Notes: a model not told the origin generated them from the letters alone. A DNA stretch of 64,000 nucleotides from Macrothele yani (GCA_039090855.1 CM077011.1:26689001-26753000), one strand, 5' to 3'; shown: positions 32,072-43,740, counted from the stretch's first letter. Made by a program: numbers and translations.

Positions 32072-32517
32072 AATACACAGTCGAGTATAGATAAGAAAGT
32101 ATAGTTATCGATCGAAGTCAGACTTTGGGATTTTCACGTTTTGGAATTGAAGGAACAAGTTTTAACCGTTTTGGTAAGTAAACACTGAAATGCCGGGGCC
32201 TAAATTGGGGCCGTTTTGGGGTGCAAAAACTAAAATCAGCCACATGCTATCGAGTAAGACGTCGCTGGGAGCAACAACAAATTTAGATTGCAGTGGTGAG
32301 AGCCAATTATTACTGGAAGCCTTAGTTCTCGAAATATTTGGATATTTGGTAGTTTGGATACAACACAGACAATTCTATAGTCCGTCTGAAAATGAGCGGT
32401 AGAACAGCCTGTGGATTTATTGCTTGAACGGATTTTTTCCGCCCATGTGAAACCGGCCTAAAGCTCCAGAGAGAGAAAAATAATCTCTGCTTCTAGTGTA
32501 ATTATGAGGCACTCGTA
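32072..32517. other. no gene recognised
   Basis: About 450 bases with no element ends or frames that I can support; the 70-codon frame at 32190-32402 has no recognisable content. Confidence 0.4.
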
Positions 32518-33019
32518 ACTGTAATGAATTCACTGAGACTCACAACTAGACTCTTGAATTCACGGGAAGGGGCTGGAGGCCAGCAACACGGCCGGAAAAT
32601 ATAAAAGTGCAGAGTATTCACTGAGACTCACAACTGAGACTCACACACTAGACGTAAATGAATTCCCTGCGACTCACAACTGAGACTCACACACTAGACG
32701 TAAATGAATTCCCTGCGACTCACAACTAGACGTAACTGTAATGAATACACTGAGACTCGCAACTAGACGTAACTGTAATGAATTCGCTGAGACTCACACA
32801 CTAGAAGTAAATGAATTCCCTGCGACTCACAACTAGACGTAACTGTAATGAATACACTGAGACTCGCAACCAGACATAACTGTAATGAATTCACTGAGAC
32901 TCACACACTAGAAGTAAATGAATTCACCTGAGACTCACACACTAGAAGTAAATGAATTCACCTGAGACTCACAACTAGACGTAACTGTAATGAATTCACT
33001 GAGACTCACAACTAGACTC
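32518..33019 (+). repeat. minisatellite with GAATTC units
   Basis: Repeats of 'tgaattcactgagactcac' plus a variable arm 'aactagacgtaactgtaa' or 'acactagaagtaaa', unit about 33-40 bases, at least twelve units. Two arm types alternate, and an insertion of unrelated sequence lies at 32560-32610. Confidence 0.85.
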
Positions 33020-33755
33020 TTTAATAATAACTAGATTAATTAAATTCCCAATCACAATAATCTCCTTACTGGAATATCCCCACCTCAACTTTCTTAACAA
33101 CAGTAGGAAAAGGAGTTCTAAGGACTACGAAGCGAGAATGGATTTAGGGACTAACTCTACATTCAAACAAATATGGGACGTTAATTCCACCAACTGTGCA
33201 GTTTTTCTGTTGTGTTCTTTTGACGTAGGACTACGTCTAACTCCGTGGATAGTATGGGCCGACATACGGCCGACGGCCTGTGACAAAAATAGGTCCCAAT
33301 TGAAATCATTATAGCGTTAAAAATACGTTTAGCTCACTAATCGTCTTAGCATATTCGTAAACAGCATGGAGTCCAGTTCGCGTACTACACAATACAGTGT
33401 GGGCGCGACGCTTCCCTCGCTCCTTGCGCGCGAAAGAGATGATGCAATATTTCTGGGGGTGCCGCCGCGCTTGACTCAATCCATCTCAGCAACCGTGAGC
33501 GCCACACGACTGTGCGTGGTATCGTTTTAAAGCTCTCGACGAGATCTATTCAAATATAAAAAGAACATACCGCAGTGGTTTAAACTAAAATTTTCAAAAA
33601 TTGTTTTCGTGTGAACGGTTTAACGTTTTCGACAATGCCGCGGAATTTGCAGAATGAACGCAATTGCAAAAGTGGAGAAAATCAAAACGAGAGGCAAGGC
33701 AAGTGATGAGGAATGTAAGAAACCCAAGAAGACAGAGCACCACCACGTTGGGTAA
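33020..33755. other. no gene recognised; short GC-richer stretch
   Basis: About 735 bases. The part at 33400-33500 is richer in G and C (gcgcgcg-type) than its surroundings. Nothing else identified. Confidence 0.35.
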
Positions 33756-33759
33756 TTCG

Positions 33760-34000
33760 TGTATCGATCTGCTTTGTGTTCGCAATGTATCCAGCATTAT
33801 TTGAAAAAAATATGTTAACTACTTTTCATGTGATAGACCTGTGTTGGCTATAACTTAAATAAACGTTTTGAAGCAATACTCGACTAGCTGACTTCAACTC
33901 TGCGATCTGCAAATCGTACGTTCCAAATTGACGGCACAATCAGAACTGAGCCTACCTGTTTTTTGTTTTTTGTTGTTGTTGTTGTTGTTGTTTTGGGGGG
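33760..34000 (+). repeat. dispersed repeat with (TTG) tail, copy 1
   Basis: Shares 'gcaatgtatccagcattatt', 'tagacctgtgttggctataa' and 'cacaatcagaactgagccta' with 43527-43740. The first copy ends in TTG repeats (33972-33990), the second in a T run (43719-43740). An oriented repeat with a simple-sequence tail suggests a retroposed element, class unknown. Confidence 0.6.
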
Positions 34001-34180
34001 AGAGAGTTACAGGACATTCGCATTTTAAAAAGAAAATAAATTATGCTGTATAGAGCTTTAGAAAAAGTACAGGAACGCCGTTCCGACCCCACCACACCAC
34101 TCACAGCGGGGTTCGAACATTTGGGCACCATCATTAAGAAATTGAGACATATTTACGATTTTCTGTCTGAAAGACGGGGC

Positions 34181-36079
34181 GGACATTTTGGCACCGGACA
34201 TTTTGGCACCCGGACTTTTGGGCACAAATGTTTAAGGGGCCGTATAACAATTGCCATTTTTTGGCCCAATAGTAAAAGTTTGACCGAGAGAATGTTCGCC
34301 GTAAGTTACTTAGGCACTAAATATTTACGGGCACGTGCCTACTCAGCAAACCTGTCGGGGGGCGTGGGGTTTATCAAAAGTGTAAAATATGAAAAATTTC
34401 ACGTCCGATCAGGGGAAATATTCAGCATTTACAAACTGCAACTGGAGACATTATCTCAGGGCATGAACCTACTGAGCAAACCTGTCGGGGGTGGGGGGGG
34501 GTTAATACTAAAAGTGTAAAATATGAAAAATTTCTCGTCCGATCGGGAGATTTTCAACATTTACAAGCTACAACTCGACACATTATCTGAGCGCACGTGC
34601 CTACTCTGGACACCTGTCGGGGCGAGGGGGATACCAAAAGTGTAAAATTTCAAGAATTTCTCGTCCGATCGGGAGATTTTTTAGCATTTATAAGCTACAA
34701 CTCGGCAAACTTTCTGAGGCATACGCCTGCTCGGCAAGCCCGTCGGGGGGGGGGGGGGGGGAGGTTAATACCAAAAGTGTAAATTATGAACAATTTCTCG
34801 TCCGATCGGGTGGTTTTCAGCATTTACATGCTAGAACTCGACACATTATCTGAGAGCATGTGCCTACTCGGCAAACCTGTCGGGGGGGGGGGGGGGGCAG
34901 TACTGCCAAAAGGGTAAAATATGTAGAATTTCTCTTCCGACAGGGAGATTTTCATCATTTACAAACTACAACTCGAGACTTTAACTCAGTGCATGTGCTT
35001 ACTCAGTAAACCCAATGGGATGGGGGGGGGGGGGGGGGTTCAATACCAAAAGTGTAAAATATGAAAATTTTCTCGTTCAATCGGGAGATGTTCAGCACTA
35101 GAGCTCGACACATTATTTGAAGGCATGTGCTTACTCAGCAAACCTGTCGGGGTGGGGGTGGGGAGATTGCCAAAAGTGTTAAATATGAAGAATTTCTCTT
35201 CCTACCCGGAGATTTTCATCATTCACATGCCTTCAGATAATGTGTCGAGTTATAGCTGCTAAATGCTGAAAATCTCCCGATCGGACGAGAAATGCTTCAG
35301 ATTTCACACTTTTGGTATGCCCCATACACACAGGTTTGCTGAGTAGGCACATACCCTCAAATAGTGGGTCGAGTTGTAGCTTGTAAATGCCAAAGGTCTG
35401 CCGATCGGACGAGAAATTCTTCATATGTTACACTTTTGAAATTACCCCCTCCCCGGACAGGTTTGCTGAGTAGGCACATGCGCTCAGAAAATTTGTCGAG
35501 TTGCAGCCTGTAAATACTGAAAATCTCCCGATCGGACGAGAAATTGTTCATATTTTACACTTTTGGTTTTACCCCCCCTCGCCGACAGGTTTCCAGAGAG
35601 TGGACATGCGCTGAGAAAATTTGTCGAGTTGCAATTTGTAAATGCTGAAGATCTCCCGATCGGAAGAGAAATTCATGATATTTTACGATTTTACAACCCC
35701 CCACCCCCGGAACTAGTTTCCTCAGGCGGCAGATGCCCTCAGATAATTCGACTAGTTGTAGCTTGTAAACGCTGAAAATCTCCCGATCGGATTTCATATT
35801 TTAGGTTTTAAGCCCCCCACGCACACACCCGACAAGTTTCCTGGATTTGCTCATACTCGCAGAGAATTTGTTTAGTTATAATTTATAGAAAAATGTCGTA
35901 AATAAGAAAATACGAAATGACGGACATTTTATGTGTGTCAGTTAACCAATCTCGGGGAGACGTGGTCACGGAGCAGCCCAGAACGCAATTTTTATACGGC
36001 CCCTCAAGATTTGTGCCAAAATGTGCGGGTGCCAAAATGTCCGATGCCCAATAGTCCGGTGCCCAAATGTCCTAAACTC
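34181..36079. mobile_element. palindromic foldback element with GGACATTTTGGCACC ends
   Basis: Both termini carry three or four tandem copies of GGACATTTTGGCACC (left from 34181, right ending 36072 on the complement) followed by a shared GGGGCCGTATAA. The interior is two inverted arms meeting near 35215. Each arm is built from tandem units of about 125-140 bases with 'gtccgatcgggagattttca', 'aaaagtgtaaaatatgaa' and a G run of up to about 18. Unit landmarks lie at 34403, 34537, 34663, 34800, 34934, 35075 and 35199 on the left, and inverted on the right. No coding frame; open frames here are by-products. No target duplication found. Confidence 0.75.
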
Positions 36080-36212
36080 ACTGACACCACCTAAGGAAAA
36101 ACGGTGTGTAATTGTTTGAAATACGCAATGCCAGCGGAGTTATTCATAGTAAATAGAACCGGTTACAAAAGGAAGTAAACCTTTTTTTATTACAATCGAT
36201 AAAACGAGTTTA

Positions 36213-36790
36213 GGACATTTGGGCACCGGACTTTTGGGCACCGGACATTTGGGCACCCGGACATTTGGGCACAAATCTTTAGGGGCCGTACAAAAATTGC
36301 CGTTTTTTTTTCGCTGTGAGGGCAATTGAATGGAGAAAACGTTTCCAGTAAGACAAACGACAATTTGGTGTCCAAGGGGGAAGAGCCCCCCTCCCGCCGT
36401 TAATGTAGCCAAATTTTTGATAAATTTAAAACTCTAAAATAGACGAAACCTTTTTTTTAAATGTTTGACAGCCTTGAAGGAGGTAAGGATTTTTCTGAGC
36501 CCCCCCCCCCCCCCCTCCAGCACACATAAATTGTCCGTAATTTCGTATTTTCTTATTTACGATATTTTTCTATAAACTATACCTAAACAAATTCTCTACT
36601 AGTATGAGGAAACTCTTGTCGAGTGTGTGTGTGGAGGGGGGGGGGGCTTAAAACCTGAAATATGAAATATAAAAAATTTCTGGTCCGATCGGGAGATTTT
36701 CAGCGACATTTTTCTATAAACTATAACGAAACAAATTCTCTGCTAGTATGAGGAAACCCAGGACTCTTGTCGAGTGTGTGTGTGGAGGCC
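36213..36790 (+). mobile_element. partial second copy of the foldback element
   Basis: Starts with four copies of the GGACATTTGGGCACC-type motif and the same GGGGCCGTA block, then jumps to the subterminal part ('cgtattttcttatttacga') that matches the reverse complement of 35810-35935. A local duplication of 'ttttctataaactata' lies at 36557 and 36708. The rest of the arms is missing. Confidence 0.65.
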
Positions 36791-36829
36791 CCACAAAAAG
36801 AAATAACTTCTCACTATGTCACGAAAGTT

Positions 36830-37235
36830 AATAAATAGTGCAGAAAAAATTCGCATAGCAGAAGCCAAAAGAATTTTCAAATTGAACGATTAAAAGAGAT
36901 ATAGAGGGAATCATTATATAACTTTATTCCCCCTTGCGGAAAAGCTGTGAGTTACTTCAAAAAGAAACTCTACCCAAAATAGTCTTTGTTATAAATGGTA
37001 TCGAAGAAAAAATCTTTTCAGTCGGGCATTTAGAGGCAATGATAAACTGTATTTCCAAATCAATAGCATCTGCATTAATGCCCGCGACTAGCGAAGTTTT
37101 GCATCAGAAAAGGACCGGAATGCAAAGAACGTCGTTCTCACATTTCTGGCTTTCGACCGCAAAAAAAATTTTAAAAAACAGGCTATTAAATAGTTTGCAG
37201 AGACACGGTGTCCACAAAAGGACGGATGTATGGGC
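36830..37235 (+). repeat. family-2 tandem repeat, second locus
   Basis: Landmarks 'cccttgcgga' near 36935 and 'actagcgaag' near 37090, about 155 apart, with 'agagacacggtgtccacaaa' and GGACGGATG at the end, matching the end of the array at 13310-13345. The 121-codon frame here is a by-product. Confidence 0.6.
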
Positions 37236-37299
37236 CAAATGGTATCACAAGCTGGTACTTTTTTTTTCAGCTAGTGCTAAAACCTCGAAACTATATTAA

Positions 37300-38210
37300 T
37301 CATACAACAATGAAGCAAACTTGCTTTATTGCTATTAGAGTTTAGAAATGAAGGAAGACCTTACGAAAGTCTTGTATTCCTGTTTCACGTTATTAGCATT
37401 CCTTCCATCAAGACCAACTCCAATCAGTGCTAGACGTGCGATATAAAATAGCCTGATTTATGACTTTAGTTTTAATACTCATTTTGTTCAGAAAGGAGTG
37501 GACTGGCTTCGTTTGGATCTGGAAGGTTTTCTTTGGATGTTTTATGGGGCGCCAGCGTGCGGGACAGTTAATATACGAAGTCTGTCATGCGAAGCCAATG
37601 TGTACCAAAGGGTATCGGGTTACAAACTTCATTTGTCGCTTCAGTTTTCGGTCATGTGCCTGATGGAAAACTGAGATAAGCAGGTGTGGTAGCCCCGTTC
37701 CCCCTTAAGCATTTGCTGACTGACTGACTCATCAGGTCGTTAAACTGGCAGCCGCACAAACTCATCATAGGAGGGGCTGCAAAACCGTCTGCGGTGTCGG
37801 ACGTTCGGTCGCTGCTTATACATACATTTCTCGATTTCTAAGTGCCTTGTTGACTCTCGCTGTAAATCTAGGAGAAACCGTCTGGAGTTAGCATGCGTCA
37901 TACGGACGTGAGATGCGACGGGACAAAATTTCGCCCTCAGACATAATCTTCGGGGATATTTAAGCCACCATGTTCAATGACGCCTGGAACTCTGGATTGG
38001 AATATATGACGAGAAGGCAAATCAGCAGAATTAGGAGAAATTTTCGCGCTGGTAAATCCTGGCCAAATTTTGGAAAAGAAGTTTCTCACTTAACTAGAAA
38101 GAAAATGACTCATATGCCTAAAGCACGCGCTATGATTTTTTTTTATTTTTTTTTCTAAAACGCTATCAGCGGAAAACGATACATTTTAATGAATGTAATA
38201 CGGGATTACA
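37300..38210. other. no gene recognised
   Basis: About 900 bases. A CTGA run at 37718-37729. Small frames at 37460-37663 and 37970-38158 have no recognisable content. Confidence 0.35.
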
Positions 38211-38214
38211 CCAT

Positions 38215-38347
38215 TGTACAATACAAATTTAGACGATGTGAATCCATTTATTGGTGTAAATATGACATGAAGTCAGATACCTGACTTAACATCGATGTCA
38301 TACTTACACCAATAAACGGATTCGCATCTTCTAAATTTGTATAATAC
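38215..38347. repeat. near-perfect hairpin with 4-base loop
   Basis: Left arm 38215-38276 ('acaaatttagacgatgtg', 'tttattggtgtaaatatgac') pairs with 38281-38347 with about six mismatches and one small bulge; the loop is ATAC. Could be a tiny MITE, an inverted duplication or a long-stem RNA hairpin. The dispersed repeat seen at 18620-18880 follows at about 38404-38640, then a C run. Confidence 0.65.
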
Positions 38348-38647
38348 ATTTTATTTTGCGCCAGATACTCAATGTGAATTGTTCAGTACAATTAATGTTT
38401 GTAGAGGCGTATATAGAATTTTTTAGCGGGAGAGGTGCGACAAAAAAATAGAAGTTTTTGAAATCCACCAGAAAAAAAAAATTAAAGCATTTTTTTATAA
38501 TAATGTAAGTTGAGTTTTATTAAATTAAGGCATTTTTTTTCTAATGTCTAATGTAAGTCACATTTTAACCCAAAACATTCAAAAGTAAAGCATTTTCGAA
38601 GGGCCAACGGACCGTACCCCCCCCCCCCCCCCACCTCACGACAGTGT

Positions 38648-39160
38648 TTCATTTGTGTAATTATACACCAAAGTGGAACTAAATCAAGATTTTGTAAATA
38701 GCGAATGAAGTACAATCAATAATTATAATCCAAATGAGGTACAAACAATAATACTGAGGTGCAATCAATAATCCATTCATTTTGCCTGTGCACATTTTCT
38801 TTTCTGTTCGGCACGCCAACATACATTCATCTCTGATAACAAATGAGATCATGGCAACACATTTCCATTCATGAGAAACATTAAAGGGAAGGCATGATAC
38901 TCTCACCTGCAAGTGTTAACGAGCGTTTCCTTTGTATCGCTGTCCTTAGCCAGGTTTCACTATAAGATCATTTTCCTTCCTTAATACATTGTTTGAGATT
39001 GATGGAATTCTTCTATTACTGTTTCTCGTAGTGTTTTAAGACATTCTGAAATAAAGGTTTCTCACAGTAACTTCCCAGATGAGGTATGGGTGGGGTGCTG
39101 CCGGGATGCTGTTCCGGTTCCGATACTTTTTTCTGAAAGTGGGATGCCGACCCGGCGGTA
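38648..39160. other. no gene recognised
   Basis: About 510 bases. The imperfect repeat 'caatcaataat' occurs three times (38714-38770). No gene. Confidence 0.35.
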
Positions 39161-39267
39161 TACACAGTGCGTCAAAGAATTTTTAAGACTGGGTCTGTAA
39201 AATGAAATAGAAACAAGAAATTATAATTTGTTTTGGTTTGTTATTCAAAATAAGTCCCTCCGACTTC

Positions 39268-40688
39268 GGTAAGCGGTAAAAATACCCCCGGAAAAAATAC
39301 CCCCGAAAACTGAAAAGCGGAAAAAATGCCCCCGGAAAAAATACCCCCAGAACAAGCGGTTCACTGTAACAGGAACACTGATGTGGGGCAGTGTTCCGGT
39401 GTGGCAATTTACCGGCAACCCTGCCACATATCTTTCAGCAACTTGGCCACAAAAGTTCAAAGGGGGGGGGGTATAAAGATTGCCGTTTCTGGGCGTATGT
39501 TGAGAACTGAATTGGGAACTCCAAACGAATTTCGCGAAAACGTTCCATGTAAGCCAAGCGAGAATTGTACTTTAATTTGAAGAAATAAATTGCCGAGGAT
39601 CCGAGGTACACTTGGTTCGGGGGGAGGGCTTTACCCCCAACTTACGTAATACTATATTCTGGGCCGCTGAAGCCTGTCAGTGTATCCAGGCTGTTCCCCT
39701 TAAAGCGCCCGCGAGGTCCGTGAGCTTTGGGGGGGTTCCCCAAAATGTTAAAATGGACGTAGAGCTGTGAACATTAGAACCATGCTTTACACAATGATTC
39801 TGTACATGACCACGAATTTTCAGGAGGGTGGGGATTTCACCCTCCCCAAGTTTCTAAGAGCGCCGACAAGTGTTCAAAATTTGCTCGCAATTTCTATGCT
39901 TCATGTTGTGTTTAATGGCAAACTATGTATGCCCTTCCCCCTCCCCCAGAAATTTGGTGAAGCCTGTGAAAGGGATACGAGGTGCTTGGTTTGGAGGGCT
40001 CTACCCCCAACTTCCGTAATTTTATATTCTGGACCTCTAGAGTCGGTCAGTGTATCCTCGATGTTACCCTTGAATAGCTCTTAGAAACTAGGGAGGATTA
40101 CCCCACCCTCCTGAAAATTCGTGGTCGTGTACAGAATCATTATATAAAGCATGATACTAATGTTTACAGCTCTACGTCCATTTTAACATTTTGGGTGCAC
40201 CCCCCCCCCAAGTTCATGGACCTCGCGTAGACTTCAAGGGGAAATTCCTGAATACACTGGCAGACTCCAGCGGCCCAGAATATAATATTACGGAAGTTCA
40301 GGGTAGACCCCCCCTAACTAAGTGTACCTCGGATCCTCGGCAATTTATTTCTTCAAATTAAAGTACAATTCTCGCTTGGCTTACATGGAACGTTTTCTCG
40401 AAATTCGTTTGGAGTTCCCAATTCAATTCTCAATATAGGCCCAGAAACGGCTATCTTTATACCCCCCCCCCCTTGAACTTTTGTAGCCAAGTTGCTTAAG
40501 ATGTGGGGGCAGGGTTGACGGTAAATTGTCACATCGGAACACTGCCACACATCTGTGTTCCTGTGTGGCAGTTTACAGTGAACTGTTTGTTCTGGGGGTA
40601 TTTCTTCCGGGGGCATTTTTTCCGCTTTTCAGTTTTCGGGGGTATTTTCTCCGGGGGTATTTTTTCCCAGGGGTATTTTTACCTACAT
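39268..40688. mobile_element. foldback element with 11-bp target duplication
   Basis: The 11 bases CCTCCGACTTC stand directly before (39257-39267) and after (40689-40699) this 1421-bp block. The ends share GGTAAAAATACCCC as inverted repeats. Arms of about 600 bases (39268-39863 and 40075-40688) are inverted copies; a loop of about 210 bases contains a further degenerate piece of the arm. The outer 100 bases have repeated 'aaaaaataccccc' motifs. No coding frame. An arm length this large with a 9-11 bp duplication is what MULE-type foldback elements show, so that class is my inference. Confidence 0.8.
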
Positions 40689-40699
40689 CCTCCGACTTC

Positions 40700-41713
40700 A
40701 ATACACTTGTTACAGCGATTTAATAATGATTCGAATGCCTGTTCCAGTTCACTTGGCGGAATTGCCTCCAAAGCACGCGTCGAAGCTGTTTGTATTGTCG
40801 AAATATCATCAAAATAACACCCTTTTAACGTCATTTTAAGTTTTGGGAACAAAGAAAAGTCGCAGGGTGCTAAATCAGGCGAATAAGGTGGATGATTCAA
40901 CACACAGACGTTATTTTTCCCCAAAAAACTACGGACAAGAAGTGAGGTGTGACTGGGTGCATTATCGTGCAACAAACACTAACTGTTTTTATCTCGATAT
41001 TCTGGACGAATGCGACGAATTCTGCCCATCAAACACCTCAAAACATTTAAATAAAACTCGCCAGTAATTGTTTGTCTACTTGGAACAAACTGTTTGTGGA
41101 TAATAATACCCTTACTATCGAAGAATGTAATAAGCATTGTTTTGATTTTCGATGGAACTTTTCTTGTTTTTTTTGGCTTGTGGTGAGTTTTTTTACTTCC
41201 ATTCCGCACTTTGTCGCTTTGTTTTAGGATCATATTGAAAGCACCATGTTTCATCACCAGTAACAATCGATTTTAAGAAGTTTGGATCATTTTCAGCGGC
41301 TGAAATTTCTCTGCAATATGCACTTCTCCTTGATTTTTGTTCATTGGTTAACGTGTGTGGAACTAATTTAGCACAGACTTTTCTTTTGTCCAAATCTTCA
41401 TGCAGGATGGTTCGAATCGTTTCTTTGTTGATGTTTAAAGACTCTTCCATCATTCTTAGTGACGCACAACGATTGTTTGTCACGAAATCACGCATTTTTT
41501 CAATAATCTCAGGTTTCCTAGATGAACTTGGTTTTCCGGTAGGCTTATATCATCTTCTAGCGTCTCTCTTTCGTCCAAAAAACGTTTGTGCCACAGGAAA
41601 ACATTTGATCTACTTAAACAAAACTCACCGTAAACTTGTTTCATCATTTGGTACGTTTCCGAGGCACTTTTACCAAGTTTTGAGTTAAATTTAATAACAG
41701 CCCTTTGTTCCAT
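40700..41713 (-). pseudogene. mariner transposase, second family, copy 3
   Basis: Pieces: MEQRAVIKFNSKLGKSASET (41480-41713), second HTH and first catalytic Asp in VTGDETWCFQYD (41193-41495), FVPSRQTITGEFYLNVLR (40979-41266), and LHDNAPSHT with APCDF (40679-40975). All three catalytic Asp residues are present, unlike copies 1 and 2, but the frame is broken at three or more places, including a stop before LLHDNAPS. The extreme C-terminus lies left of the foldback element. Confidence 0.85.
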
Positions 41714-41912
41714 CTTAATAATTCAACATGAAAAAAATTTTACTTCTCTACTGAACGGCCGTTTCGTTTGAGTTACTTTAGCAACTGCGCAGTACTTTTG
41801 GCAGAAAGCAAGCAGATGGTCATGGTTTATAACGCATTGGCGATTACACTGGTGGCGCCACCGTAGGCTGAAATCTACCGCCAGTCCAAAAAATTATTTG
41901 ACGCACTGTGTA

Positions 41913-42400
41913 TATCAGACTGATAAGCTCATCGAGCATGAGCTAAAATTCTACTGAGGGTCGGAATAATCAAAACGAGTAGTCTGAGCGACTTTGAATC
42001 TAGCATGACAGTTGGCGCCACTGTACTAGAATCGTAGTGACTGGCGACGTTCGTTACTGATTTTGTTTTGGTCCTGCAGACAAAAACGATATCCCTAGAA
42101 CCTTTATTCTGCTCCTACAGGGGGAAAAAACCCATCCCCAGAACTCTTTTTAATCCTCTCTTGCACACTTGAGATCATGGGCGCAAGTTTTCCATCTGGG
42201 GCGAAATGCCGTCTTTCATAAGTATCCGAAAACGGAAATTAAAAAATTTTCCCATAATCGAAGTATCCCTTTTTTTTTTTTTTTTTTTTTTTTTTCCCGC
42301 GATGCATCCTCTGTTCTGTATTATTACATCATTAAGATGTTCTCCGAGATTCAGAGGTTAACTCCACAAGGAAATACAAACCACCAGATAAATTTTTAAC
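41913..42400. other. no gene recognised
   Basis: About 490 bases, including a T run of about 30 (42269-42295). Nothing else seen. Confidence 0.35.
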
Positions 42401-42402
42401 TG

Positions 42403-43115
42403 ATTATTTACTTACTGTTGCCGTATCAAACTTCTCCATTTACTGCGATCTTGACACACAACTTGGGCTTCACTAACATCCATCACACGACGTACACAAG
42501 ACCTTCAATACTTCATACTCATAATCTTTTTTTCATGAAGACACTCCTGAATCTGATCCTCCCGTGACTTCCTTGGCCTTTCCTTCCTTCCACTTCGGCT
42601 AAAAAAAATTCTAAGGAAGCATCTCATCACTCATTCTTTCAACATGGCCAAACCACCGAAAAATATTAATCTCCACCTTGTTAACAACATTTTGCTTCAC
42701 ATTAAACAACCGCAACGCATCTTCATTCCTGACATGATCAGAACGTGTCAGGCCACAAACCCCAAGTGAGTAACGCATACGACTCCTATGTTTCTTCTGT
42801 AGTACCCTGGTTTCACTGCAATGCATCAGAGTAGGAACAATTACACTTTCATACACAGCCATGCGGAGCTCTCTTGAGAATCCATCATTCCTGTGAAAAC
42901 TTCCCAAAGCAGCTATGGCTTTGAATGAAGAATTCACTCGCCTACTAAGTTCACCATCTAGTTTGATTTCTCTGTCAAATATACTTCCTACATACACAAA
43001 CTCATTCGCCTGGCCATTTAATCTTATATTACATTCAGTGCTAACAGTTCCTCGCTCAAAAACCATGACTTTGGTTTTTCCCTTATTTATTACTCAGTTT
43101 GAATTTCATGCAAAG
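42403..43115 (-). pseudogene. non-LTR retrotransposon 3' end
   Basis: The frame 42611-43092 reads NKGKTKVMVFERG, then NEFVYVGSIFDREIKLDGEL, VNSSFKAIAALGS, MAVYESVIVPTLMH and FGHVERMSDE. These blocks follow the reverse transcriptase in a group of endonuclease-containing LINEs. The sequence differs from the RTE-like copies at 20-24.8 kb, so it is another family. The remaining 3' part (42403-42610) is frame-broken. The catalytic domain itself is missing. Confidence 0.75.
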
Positions 43116-43117
43116 TT

Positions 43118-43425
43118 CGTACATCCGGGACCAGTAGTGCACCAAGAAATTTCCCAGAGGGGAGGGGGAGAGGCATGGGCCGTGGCGAACAGAATTTTCC
43201 CAAGGTGGGGTCACCCCCAAATTTACCGGGAAAAATAGTCAGGTGCCATAAAAATTAAGAAGGAGGTTGACTTTTGTACATTTATTCTTATCCAGCTACT
43301 AGTAATGTTACAGTACAAGAAAGCTAAATGATTAGAAGAAGTAATAGATGAAATTCTTTCGCTGATTAGATTTTCTTAAATTTATTTAACAAAACTATTC
43401 CCTTATAATTATTGTATGTTATAAT
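43118..43425 (-). repeat. dispersed repeat, copy 2
   Basis: Reverse-complement match of 17690-17980. It abuts the LINE fragment at about 43115. Confidence 0.6.
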
Positions 43426-43526
43426 TATGCGGTACATGATGAAGTATATGTAGATCGCGCATCGTGATTTTTTGTTTCAAACTTCGACGTAATAATTTCC
43501 CGCTCTGTCAGCCCAAGGATACGGCA

Positions 43527-43740
43527 ATGTATCCATCCAGCATTATTTATAAAAACTATGTAAGCTACTTTTCATTTCATAGACCTGTGTTAGCTATAAC
43601 AAATTAAATAAACGCTTTGAAACCAAACCTGACTGGCTCATTTCAACTCTCCGATATGCAAGTCGTAGACCTGCGTTCTAAACTGACGGCTCAATCAGAA
43701 CTCAGCCTATCTGTTTTGGTTTTTTTTTTTTTTTTTTTTT
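43527..43740 (+). repeat. dispersed repeat with T tail, copy 2
   Basis: Second copy of the element described at 33760-34000. Confidence 0.6.

Larger units (their letters stand above)
39163..41910 (-). mobile_element. mariner element, second family, copy 3, split by a foldback element
   Basis: Ends CACAGTGCGTCAAAGAATTT and the inverted CACAGTGCGTCAAATAATTT, with TA at 39161-39162 and 41911-41912. Removing the insertion at 39268-40688 and one copy of its 11-bp duplication leaves about 1316 bp, matching the other copies. Confidence 0.9.

Noticed and set aside
34043..34519. A 158-codon frame as a gene
   Set aside because: It runs through the terminal 15-mer repeats and the tandem units of the palindromic element.
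36934..37299. A 121-codon frame as a gene
   Set aside because: Part of the family-2 repeat; the same DNA elsewhere has no open frame.
39183..40817. Frames rich in Phe/Gly or Pro on both strands of the foldback element
   Set aside because: They mirror each other because of the inverted arms and come from repeated 'ggggtatttttt' motifs.
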